Source: GWC2-37-13 sp964564535 (GTDB lineage: Bacteria > Patescibacteriota > Microgenomatia > UBA1406 > GWC2-37-13). From it: a stretch of 36,458 nucleotides of DNA. Position 1 is the first letter of the stretch. The number at the start of each line of letters is the position of its first letter. The notes under the pieces are model-generated. The model saw nothing but the letters and a program-made list of their open reading frames with translations, did not search any database and was not told the origin of the DNA. A program made the position numbers and the translations under genes. This document shows positions 24,207-30,656 of this stretch, in pieces. The stretch spans positions 1-36,458 of the forward strand of contig CAZMBH010000003.1 of the NCBI GenBank assembly GCA_964564535.1, in the 5' to 3' direction.

Positions 24207-24888
24207 ATTTTTTTTATTTTTTTCTTTTCTTTGCTTAATTTCATTTATTGCAATTTTTTTCATAAATCGTTTTTTTTTGGTAAAAAACATTCAATTAATT
24301 TCGGATAAAAAATTTGTATTAGTTAATAAGGATAAATTAATGAATAAAAGCATGATATTGATTGATGAGAATAAAATTGCTAAAAAAATTGTTTTAGAAA
24401 ATTATTTATTGAAGACGGCAGCTGTTAAAAAAAAGTGGCCGGATACACTATCGATTGAAGTAACTCTTTATGAACCTTGCGCTTCCTTAATTATTAATAA
24501 CGGTTTTTTTAATTTATCATGCGACGGAAGAATTTTAGAAAAATTACACGATAGTCAGCTTAATTTACCAATTATTAATTTTTATCAAAAGTTAAACAGT
24601 AATTTTTTTCAAATTGGCGACTGGGTAGACTATAAGGATATAAAACAGGCTTTATATTTTATTGATAAATTAAAGCAGATAAATATTTATCCATTAACTA
24701 TTGATATCAAAGGACAAGATATGTTAGTATTTAATTTAATTGGAACAAAGAAAATTATTTTCAGTAATAACAAGGATAAAGAAACTCAGGATTATCAGTT
24801 GGAATTGATCATCAAGCAGTTTAAAATCGAAGGAAAAGAATTCAGTAAAATTGATTTGAGGTTTGATAAGCCGATAATACAGTTCTAA
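24184..24888 (+). CDS. ftsQ: Cell division protein FtsQ/DivIB-like
   Basis: FtsQ links FtsA/FtsZ-side and wall-side divisome parts. From ATG 24184 the protein has 234 residues, with a short basic cytoplasmic start, one membrane segment (about 7-29), and a POTRA-type domain (VKNIQLI...LLKTAAVKKKWPDTLSIEVTLYEPCASL) followed by the beta domain (FNLSCDGRILEKL). I prefer this ATG to that at 24163 because it gives a normal N-terminus; both overlap murG. Family sequence is weakly conserved, so position before ftsA is part of the evidence. Confidence 0.88.
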   Translation: MKSLKKIKFFLFFSFLCLISFIAIFFINRFFLVKNIQLISDKKFVLVNKDKLMNKSMILIDENKIAKKIVLENYLLKTAAVKKKWPDTLSIEVTLYEPCASLIINNGFFNLSCDGRILEKLHDSQLNLPIINFYQKLNSNFFQIGDWVDYKDIKQALYFIDKLKQINIYPLTIDIKGQDMLVFNLIGTKKIIFSNNKDKETQDYQLELIIKQFKIEGKEFSKIDLRFDKPIIQF

Positions 24889-24960
24889 AGTTCGTAAAGT
24901 TCATAAAGTTATAAAGTAAATACTTTAAGGACTTTAAAAACTTTATAAACTTTATAAACT
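24889..24960. repeat. AT-rich imperfect inverted and tandem repeat between ftsQ and ftsA
   Basis: The spacer is built from AAGTT(C)ATAAAGTT-type units on the left and ACTTTATAAACTTTATAAACT units on the right, which are complementary. A long AT hairpin can form around about 24920. It fills the whole ftsQ-ftsA gap. A TATAAA hexamer ends seven bases before the ftsA ATG. Confidence 0.7.
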
Positions 24961-24964
24961 AAAG

Positions 24965-26242
24965 ATGACAGACACTTTAATTTGCGGAATAGATATAGGC
25001 AGCTCCAAGATTGCAACTGTTGTGGGAATGAATTCAAGTGAAACCGATGAATTAAAAATAATCGGTTTTAATACTACAGCTGCCCGAGGCGTTAGAAAAG
25101 GATTAGTTGTCGACATTAAGGAAGCGACGAAAGCGGTTGAAGATAGCGTAGAAAAAGCCGAAAGAATGGCTGGCCATAAAATAGATAAAGCATTTATTGC
25201 CGTTGGCGGTCCTCATATTTCTTCATTAAATTCCCACGGGATTGTTGCTGTTTCTAATCCTCAAGGTGAAATAAGCGAAGAAGATGTGGCGAGGGTTGTT
25301 GAGGCAGCCAAGGCGATTAATCTTTCATCAATCCGCAGAATTATAGAAGTTATTCCCAGGGATTATATTGTAGATGGACAATCAGGAATCAAAAACCCGA
25401 TAGGAATGAGTGGTGTCCGTCTGGAAGTGGAAACTCATATTATAACTGCGTTAACAACCAATTTACGGAATCAGGAGAGAATCTTAGAAGATTTAGGAAT
25501 AGAAAATCAAGGCTTTGTTTTTTCAGGACTTGCCTCTGCAGAAGCCGTGTTGACTAATACGGAAAAAGAGTTAGGAGTTGTTTTGGTTGATATCGGTGGA
25601 GGGAAAATAGATCTTTCAATTTATGTTGACGGCGCCTTATCATATTCTTCATCAATCCCGATTGGAGCCCGTCACATTTCAAATGATATTGCTGTTGGTT
25701 TGCGAGTCTCACTTGATTCAGCAGAAAAAATTAAGATTTTTTTAAGTAAGAATTTAAATATGAATAGCACAACGTCAATCGGAAAGAAAAAAACTCCACA
25801 GATTAATTTAAACGAACTTGATTTACCGGAAAATTTGACCGAAGTTTCACTAAAGACTCTTGTTGATGGAATAGTTGCCCCCCGTCTTGAAGAAATTTTT
25901 AAGTTAATCTTTGAAGAAATTGAAAAGAGTGGATTCGGGCAACAAATTCCCTCGGGTTTAGTAATTTCAGGTGGTGGCGCGCTTACTATCGGAATGTTGG
26001 AAACCGGAAAGAGAGTTGTTGGATTACCAATCAGGATTGGTTTCCCGGAAAAGATCTCTGGTTTGGTAGATGAGATATTAGATCCGCAATACTCAACTAC
26101 GGTTGGGTTGCTTTTGTATGGAATGAAAAATGATTTTGAAGATAAAGATAGCTTAAAAAATTTTGGTAAAATATTAAAGGACTTTAAATTAGGGAATTCG
26201 ATTGGAAATTTAAAGAACTTTTTTAAACAGTTCATCCCGTAA
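24965..26242 (+). CDS. ftsA: Cell division protein FtsA
   Basis: FtsA is the actin-like membrane tether of FtsZ. The 425-residue protein carries the ATPase-fold motifs GIDIGSSKIA at 8-17 (phosphate 1), VLVDIGGGKIDLSIY (phosphate 2), and VISGGGALTIGM (adenosine), plus the 1C subdomain between them. The C-terminus ends with NLKNFFKQFIP, a short amphipathic membrane-targeting helix. It ends one base before ftsZ. Confidence 0.96.
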   Translation: MTDTLICGIDIGSSKIATVVGMNSSETDELKIIGFNTTAARGVRKGLVVDIKEATKAVEDSVEKAERMAGHKIDKAFIAVGGPHISSLNSHGIVAVSNPQGEISEEDVARVVEAAKAINLSSIRRIIEVIPRDYIVDGQSGIKNPIGMSGVRLEVETHIITALTTNLRNQERILEDLGIENQGFVFSGLASAEAVLTNTEKELGVVLVDIGGGKIDLSIYVDGALSYSSSIPIGARHISNDIAVGLRVSLDSAEKIKIFLSKNLNMNSTTSIGKKKTPQINLNELDLPENLTEVSLKTLVDGIVAPRLEEIFKLIFEEIEKSGFGQQIPSGLVISGGGALTIGMLETGKRVVGLPIRIGFPEKISGLVDEILDPQYSTTVGLLLYGMKNDFEDKDSLKNFGKILKDFKLGNSIGNLKNFFKQFIP

Positions 26243-26243
26243 T

Positions 26244-27377
26244 ATGTTAATAAAACCCAGAGCTGGACAGGCGGCTAGAATAAAGGTAATTGGGGTTGGG
26301 GGCGGTGGAGGAAACGCTTTATCCTTTATGGTGTCTGAGGGAGGAATAAATGGTGTTGAATTCATTGCAATTAATACTGATGCTCAAGCTCTTCTTAATA
26401 ATAAAGCAACCGTTAAAATTCAAATTGGGGAAAATTTAACCAAGGGATTAGGCAGTGGAGGAGACCCCGAAGTCGGGCGTATGGCAGCAGAAGAATCAAA
26501 AGAACGGTTAAAAGAAGACTTATCCGGTGCGGATATGATTTTTCTCGCTTGTGGAGAAGGCGGAGGAACAGGAACAGGAGCCACACCGGTAATAGCCGAG
26601 TTGGCCAAGGAAAGCGGGGCTTTGACAATAGCCGTTGTCACCAAACCATTTGAATTTGAAGGAACCAAGCGAAAATTTTCTGCCGATGAAGGGATTATGC
26701 GTCTTAAGGAAAAAGTTGATACTTTGATTGTTGTACCAAATCAAAGAATTCTTAATATCATTGATAAGAAAACTCCGATCCTGGAGGCCTTTAAAAGAAT
26801 TGACGCCGTCCTCCATCAGGGAGTAAAAGGAATTGCCGAACTTATCACTACTCCGGGGTTGATTAACGTTGATTTTGCTGATATCCGTACGATTATGCAG
26901 GGATCAGGCACAGCCCTGATGGGTGTAGGAGTCGGTAGCGGTGATAAGCGGGCTATTGCCGCAATCAAACAGGCAATCTCTTCACCACTTCTAGACGTAT
27001 CAATTGAAGGAGCAAAAGGTGTCTTATTTAACGTCGTTGGAGGACCTGATATGACAATGGCTGAGGTTGATGAAGCAGCCTCGATCATAGCAAAGTCAGT
27101 TGACCCCGACGCCGATATAATTTTTGGTGCGGTTATTGATGAAAAAATGATGGACCAAATAAAAGTAACGATTATTGCGACAAAATTTGATGATAACCGC
27201 CTAAAACTTTTCCGGTTTAAAAAACCTGAGTACGAGGATCCAACCCCACAAAAAATTAGTGACATGGCGAAAAAAACAGATGAAAAAATTGAAAAGGAAA
27301 ATTTAAGCAACGAAGAAGAATTTATCGATGATGATTCCTCGGAATTTGACATCCCCGCTTTCCTAAGGAAGAAATGA
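26244..27377 (+). CDS. ftsZ: Cell division GTPase FtsZ
   Basis: FtsZ forms the cytokinetic ring. The 377-residue tubulin-like protein has VGGGGGNA near 18-25, the tubulin signature GGGTGTGATP at 106-115, a T7 loop with NVDFADIRTIM for GTP hydrolysis, and a short acidic C-terminal linker ending in SEFDIPAFLRKK, the conserved peptide that binds FtsA. It is the last gene of the dcw cluster. A new promoter lies 8 bases past its stop. Confidence 0.98.
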   Translation: MLIKPRAGQAARIKVIGVGGGGGNALSFMVSEGGINGVEFIAINTDAQALLNNKATVKIQIGENLTKGLGSGGDPEVGRMAAEESKERLKEDLSGADMIFLACGEGGGTGTGATPVIAELAKESGALTIAVVTKPFEFEGTKRKFSADEGIMRLKEKVDTLIVVPNQRILNIIDKKTPILEAFKRIDAVLHQGVKGIAELITTPGLINVDFADIRTIMQGSGTALMGVGVGSGDKRAIAAIKQAISSPLLDVSIEGAKGVLFNVVGGPDMTMAEVDEAASIIAKSVDPDADIIFGAVIDEKMMDQIKVTIIATKFDDNRLKLFRFKKPEYEDPTPQKISDMAKKTDEKIEKENLSNEEEFIDDDSSEFDIPAFLRKK

Positions 27378-27384
27378 TAACTAC

Positions 27385-27414
27385 TTGACAAATGATTTCC
27401 TAATCTTATATAAT
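27385..27414 (+). promoter_or_regulatory. Promoter upstream of the Fic gene
   Basis: TTGACA (27385-27390) and TATAAT (27409-27414) are both perfect, 18 bases apart. The predicted start near 27421 gives a leader of about 32 bases. The -10 lies within the tandem repeats at 27401-27430. Confidence 0.7.
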
Positions 27415-27449
27415 CTTATATAATCTTTTATAATTAGATTATTATATAA
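27401..27449 (+). promoter_or_regulatory. Three tandem 10-base TAATCTTATA units plus inverted unit, likely operator
   Basis: TAATCTTATA at 27401 and 27411 and TAATCTTTTA at 27421 lie exactly one helical turn apart, followed by an inverted AGATTATTATATAA. They overlap the -10 and leader of the Fic gene. The Fic protein has a C-terminal winged-helix domain, so self-regulation is a reasonable inference. Confidence 0.5.
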
Positions 27450-27452
27450 CTT

Positions 27453-28514
27453 ATGACTGACATAACTAGATTCGACAAAAGGCTGGAAACACTTCCGGCC
27501 AATATTCTGACGCTTATAGCTTCAATTGACGAGCTGAAAGGCCGTTGGTCTGCTGGTGCCAATTTACACCCGCAAATTCTTGGAAGGTTAAAGCAGTCCG
27601 TTTTGATCACTTCTACAGGCGCTTCAACCCGTATTGAAGGGGCAAAATTAAGCGATTCTGAGGTAGAAGACCTTATGAGAGGTATTTCCTTACAAAAATT
27701 CAAAGACCGAGATGCACAAGAGGTTAAAGGTTATTATGAATTGCTAAAAAATGTTTTTGATTCCTGGCAGTCAATAAAGCTGAATGAGGGAACAATAAAA
27801 CATTTTCATCAGGAGATCCTTAAGTATGTAGAGAAAGATTCTTTTCATAGAGGTCAATACAAAGTTACGGAAAATAAAGTACAAATGGTTGATGCCAAAG
27901 GTAATATTGTGGGAACCATTTTTGACACGACACCGGTTTATTTGACTCCGATCGAGATGCAGGAATTAGTCGAATGGACTATTAAAGCTATTAAAGATAA
28001 AAAGTACCATTCTTTATTAATAATCGCTAATTTTGTGGTCGAGTTTTTAAAGATTCATCCTTTCAGAGATGGCAACGGCAGAATATCCCGAATATTGACT
28101 AACCTTTTAATGCTACAAGCGGGATATTTATACATACCATATGTTTCTCATGAAAAATTAGTTGAGGAAAAAAAACAGGAATATTATGTTGCTTTGAGAA
28201 AAACACAAATTACTTTTAAATCTGAAAAAGCGGATATCGTGCCGTGGTTAACCTTTTTCTTAAATATTATTTTGGATCAATCAAAACAAGCAGTTGAACT
28301 GCTTAATGCTGATAATGTGGAAAAAACATTATCAGGAAAACAATTGACCGTTTTGGAATATTTACAGGAAGCTAAAGAAGCTACTCCGAGGGATATTACC
28401 GAAAAAACAAAAGTGGCACGACCTACTGTTAATCAAGTAATGGAAAAACTCATTAGTATCAAAAAGATCGAGCGGATTGGCATGGGTAGAAGTACCCGCT
28501 ACCGGATTTTGTAA
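27453..28514 (+). CDS. Fic-domain protein with C-terminal winged helix
   Basis: Fic proteins usually transfer AMP from ATP to Ser, Thr or Tyr of target proteins. The 353-residue protein has the full active-site motif HPFRDGNGRISR at 202-213 with catalytic His202, and an N-terminal inhibitory motif STRIEG at 58-63 (class II arrangement), whose Glu62 would block ATP binding. An N-terminal Fic_N-like region (30-100) and a C-terminal winged-helix domain (about 290-353, ATPRDITEKTKVARPTVNQVMEKL) flank it, a layout common in stand-alone bacterial Fic regulators. All catalytic residues are intact. It starts the accessory stretch after ftsZ. Confidence 0.93.
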   Translation: MTDITRFDKRLETLPANILTLIASIDELKGRWSAGANLHPQILGRLKQSVLITSTGASTRIEGAKLSDSEVEDLMRGISLQKFKDRDAQEVKGYYELLKNVFDSWQSIKLNEGTIKHFHQEILKYVEKDSFHRGQYKVTENKVQMVDAKGNIVGTIFDTTPVYLTPIEMQELVEWTIKAIKDKKYHSLLIIANFVVEFLKIHPFRDGNGRISRILTNLLMLQAGYLYIPYVSHEKLVEEKKQEYYVALRKTQITFKSEKADIVPWLTFFLNIILDQSKQAVELLNADNVEKTLSGKQLTVLEYLQEAKEATPRDITEKTKVARPTVNQVMEKLISIKKIERIGMGRSTRYRIL

Positions 28515-28521
28515 CCTATTT

Positions 28522-29040
28522 ATGAAAATTCTAGTTTTTACCGAAGGAACTGTTCTAATGCACTCTTTGGCTAAAAGGGTTAGTCGGGAAGAACGGGTAA
28601 GACAATCAAAATTTGCAGCAATTCAACGGATTATTCCTTTTAAAGCAACACGGGGATCGGTTTATGGTTTTGAAAACTATATTCCTGTTGATAATGCCAT
28701 TGAGAAACTCAAATCTTGGAAACTACAAGGAGTGGAAATAATATATTTAACTTCAAGAAAAATAAAATCGGAAATAGAAACAATCAAAAACATATTATCA
28801 AAAAATAATTTTCCCGACTGGCAAAATCTTTATTTTCGTAAACAAGGACAAAGTTATAAAGATATTGCCGAAAGATTAATGCCTGACATTTTAATTGAAG
28901 ATGATTGTGAAAGCATCGGAGGAGAAAAAGAGATGATTTATCCTCATATAAAAGAAAAATTAAAACCTAAAATAAAATCAGTCGTTATTAAAGAATTTGA
29001 AGGTATTGATCATCTACCAGATAAGATTACGTTATTATAA
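28522..29040 (+). CDS. HAD-like protein with degenerate catalytic motif
   Basis: I start at ATG 28522 (172 residues), not inside the Fic gene. The fold looks like HAD: LVFTEGTV at 4-11 replaces the hhhDxDGT loop, IYLTSRK gives motif II, a Lys follows near the middle, and DILIEDDCESIGGEKE is a motif IV-like acidic loop. Because the nucleophile Asp is absent (Phe-Thr-Glu instead of Asp-x-Asp), normal phosphatase chemistry is unlikely; binding or another activity is possible. I believe close relatives occur widely as conserved hypotheticals. It starts seven bases after the Fic stop. Confidence 0.65.
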   Translation: MKILVFTEGTVLMHSLAKRVSREERVRQSKFAAIQRIIPFKATRGSVYGFENYIPVDNAIEKLKSWKLQGVEIIYLTSRKIKSEIETIKNILSKNNFPDWQNLYFRKQGQSYKDIAERLMPDILIEDDCESIGGEKEMIYPHIKEKLKPKIKSVVIKEFEGIDHLPDKITLL

Positions 29041-29057
29041 CTATAACTTAAATAAAA

Positions 29058-29660
29058 ATGAAGACTAGAGAAAGCGGTATGCCGGATGAACAACTTTGGG
29101 ATACATTTTTCCATCTGGAAGCTACTCTGGATAGTTTGGGCATACAGAATGTAGCCGGGAATATCGCTGACTTAGCTTGTGGTTACGGAACATTTACCAT
29201 TCCGGTTGCCAGAAGAACTAGCGGTTTAGTGTATGGGATTGATATCGACAGAGAAATGGTGCATATTACCCAAGAGAAAGTCAAGCATTCGGGTTTAAAG
29301 AATATTAGGGTAATCCAAAAAGATTTTGTTGGTGAGGGAACCGGACTAGAAAACTCAAGTTGCGATCATGTATTACTATTTAATATTTTACACGCGGAGG
29401 AGCCTCTAGTTATATTAGGTGAGGCTAAAAGGGTTCTCGTTTCTGGCGGACAAGTAAGTATAACTCACTGGATTTCTGATGTTGCGACACCACGTGGTCC
29501 GTCTATGGATATTCGGCCAAAACCTGAGCAAATTCAAAAATGGTTGATTACGACAGGCTTTGAATTAAAAGGAACTGTAATTTCACTCACCCTATCATTA
29601 CGGTTTAAGGGGAATAAAAATATAGAAAATTGCAAAATTATCTTTAATACTGTTATATAA
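29058..29660 (+). CDS. Class I SAM-dependent methyltransferase, C-terminal frameshift
   Basis: A 200-residue methyltransferase with motif I IADLACGYGTFTIPVA at 36-51, the acidic GIDID after strand 2, and the SSCDHVLLFNILH motif IV region followed by AKRVLVSGGQVSITHW. Substrate unknown. The C-terminus after GFELKGTVISL is odd: the current frame gives TLSLRFKG..., whereas the +1 frame reads PYHYGLRGIKI and stops at 29623-29625. The sequence SLPPYHYGL is the ending I expect for this group; one missing C near 29588-29590 would restore it. So this is either a real frameshift or a base error, and the last 24 residues shown are probably wrong. Confidence 0.8.
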   Translation: MKTRESGMPDEQLWDTFFHLEATLDSLGIQNVAGNIADLACGYGTFTIPVARRTSGLVYGIDIDREMVHITQEKVKHSGLKNIRVIQKDFVGEGTGLENSSCDHVLLFNILHAEEPLVILGEAKRVLVSGGQVSITHWISDVATPRGPSMDIRPKPEQIQKWLITTGFELKGTVISLTLSLRFKGNKNIENCKIIFNTVI

Positions 29661-29661
29661 T
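29656..29661 (+). promoter_or_regulatory. -10-like element before the ThrRS-editing-like gene
   Basis: TATAAT ends ten bases before the ATG at 29671 and overlaps the frame of the preceding gene's end. No Shine-Dalgarno. Confidence 0.3.
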
Positions 29662-29670
29662 TTTAATATT

Positions 29671-30081
29671 ATGAAACTCTTAATATTTCATGTAAGTGAA
29701 TTTTGGTACAAAACATATAGTAAAACATTAGAAAATGTAGAAACCCTAGAAAAAGAAGACAAAACTAATGAAGGACTTGTAATATTTATTCATGTTGAAA
29801 AAGAGGATGAAGGTAGAGAAAATAAGTTAAGGAAAAAAGCTGTTGATAATATAAGGTGGCTCTTAAAAAAAACCAGGACAAATACAGTTGTTTTACACTC
29901 CTTTGCCCATTTATCAGAAAGTAAATCATCACCGGAATTCGCTAAAAATCTAATAACTGATCTGAAAATTTCACTTGATAAATATAATCTCATGACTCAT
30001 GTAACCCCATATGGTTATTTTTTAGAGTTCAAATTGCATGTTTTGGGAGAAAGTTTAGCAAAAGTTTTCAAAAGCTTTTAG
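29671..30081 (+). CDS. Free-standing threonyl-tRNA synthetase editing domain (archaeal type)
   Basis: The 136-residue protein matches the N-terminal editing domain of archaeal ThrRS, a fold related to D-aminoacyl-tRNA deacylase. VVLHSFAHLSESKSSPEFAKNLI at 73-95 and HVTPYGYFLEFKLHVLGESLAK at 110-131 are its two signature blocks. Archaeal forms remove Ser from mischarged tRNA-Thr; stand-alone copies can act in trans. Here it is not fused to a synthetase. It sits between a methyltransferase and a GNAT gene, neither of which explains it, and may have been acquired from archaea. Confidence 0.8.
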   Translation: MKLLIFHVSEFWYKTYSKTLENVETLEKEDKTNEGLVIFIHVEKEDEGRENKLRKKAVDNIRWLLKKTRTNTVVLHSFAHLSESKSSPEFAKNLITDLKISLDKYNLMTHVTPYGYFLEFKLHVLGESLAKVFKSF

Positions 30082-30088
30082 CCTTTTT

Positions 30089-30601
30089 ATGAAATCAAAA
30101 ATAATAGAATCAGGGATTATTGAATTTCATCGGACTACAAAATCAGATATTAAATTAATTACAGATATTGAGAATAATAACGAAAACAAAAAATATATAC
30201 TTTCATATTCATATAAACAACATTCCGACGTAATTAAAGATAATGATGCGTTACTTCTTCTTATAAAATCAAAAAAAAATACAAAAGTTCTTGGCTTTAT
30301 TATATTGTCAGGAATTACTAATAAAAACAAATCAATTGAATTTAGGCGTATTGTAATAGTTGAAAAAAACAGGGGTATAGGTAGAGAAAGCATTAAACTG
30401 ATTAAAAAACTATGTTTCGGAAAACTTAGTTGTCACAGGCTATGGCTAGACGTTTTTGAGAATAACCAAAAAGCCATAAATTTATATCGTTCAGAAGGGT
30501 TCGTTCAAGAAGGTAAATTAAGAGACTGTATTAAGCAAGGAAATAAATATCGATCTCTTCTCCTTTTTTCGCTACTTAAAGACGAATATGTTCCTTCATA
30601 A
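30089..30601 (+). CDS. GNAT-family N-acetyltransferase (RimJ/RimL-like)
   Basis: The 170-residue protein has the GNAT core: FRRIVIVEKNRGIGRESIKLI near 90-110, carrying the acetyl-CoA loop (RGIGRE, a variant of Q/RxxGxG/A), and the C-terminal HRLWLDVFENNQKAINLYRSEGFVQEGKLRD block typical of the RimJ/RimL and SpeG-like subgroup. The target could be a protein N-terminus, polyamine or small molecule; nothing here decides it. It starts seven bases after the preceding gene and is the last of the accessory stretch. Confidence 0.88.
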   Translation: MKSKIIESGIIEFHRTTKSDIKLITDIENNNENKKYILSYSYKQHSDVIKDNDALLLLIKSKKNTKVLGFIILSGITNKNKSIEFRRIVIVEKNRGIGRESIKLIKKLCFGKLSCHRLWLDVFENNQKAINLYRSEGFVQEGKLRDCIKQGNKYRSLLLFSLLKDEYVPS

Positions 30602-30642
30602 AATAGGTTTCAATATCATTTATTTTTTTTCTCCTCTTGTAT

Positions 30643-30648
30643 TATAAT
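30643..30648 (+). promoter_or_regulatory. -10-like element of ileS
   Basis: TATAAT ends nine bases before the ileS ATG at 30657. The region upstream is a T-rich run without a clear TTGACA. Predicted leader of about two bases. Confidence 0.5.
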
Positions 30649-30656
30649 GATCAGAT

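Noticed and set aside
25672..26235. Minus-strand open frame of 187 codons opposite ftsA
   Set aside because: It is a shadow of the ftsA coding frame with Ser/Pro/Lys-rich composition and no recognisable motif.
26816..27391. Minus-strand open frame of 191 codons opposite ftsZ
   Set aside because: Same reason: Ser-rich antisense of ftsZ without its own start signals.
27401..27430. CRISPR array or simple satellite at the three TAATCTTATA units
   Set aside because: Units are 10 bases without spacers, few in number and placed over a promoter.
28477..28521. Upstream start for the HAD-like gene inside the Fic gene
   Set aside because: The added residues are out-of-frame Fic sequence; ATG 28522 starts directly at the first beta strand.
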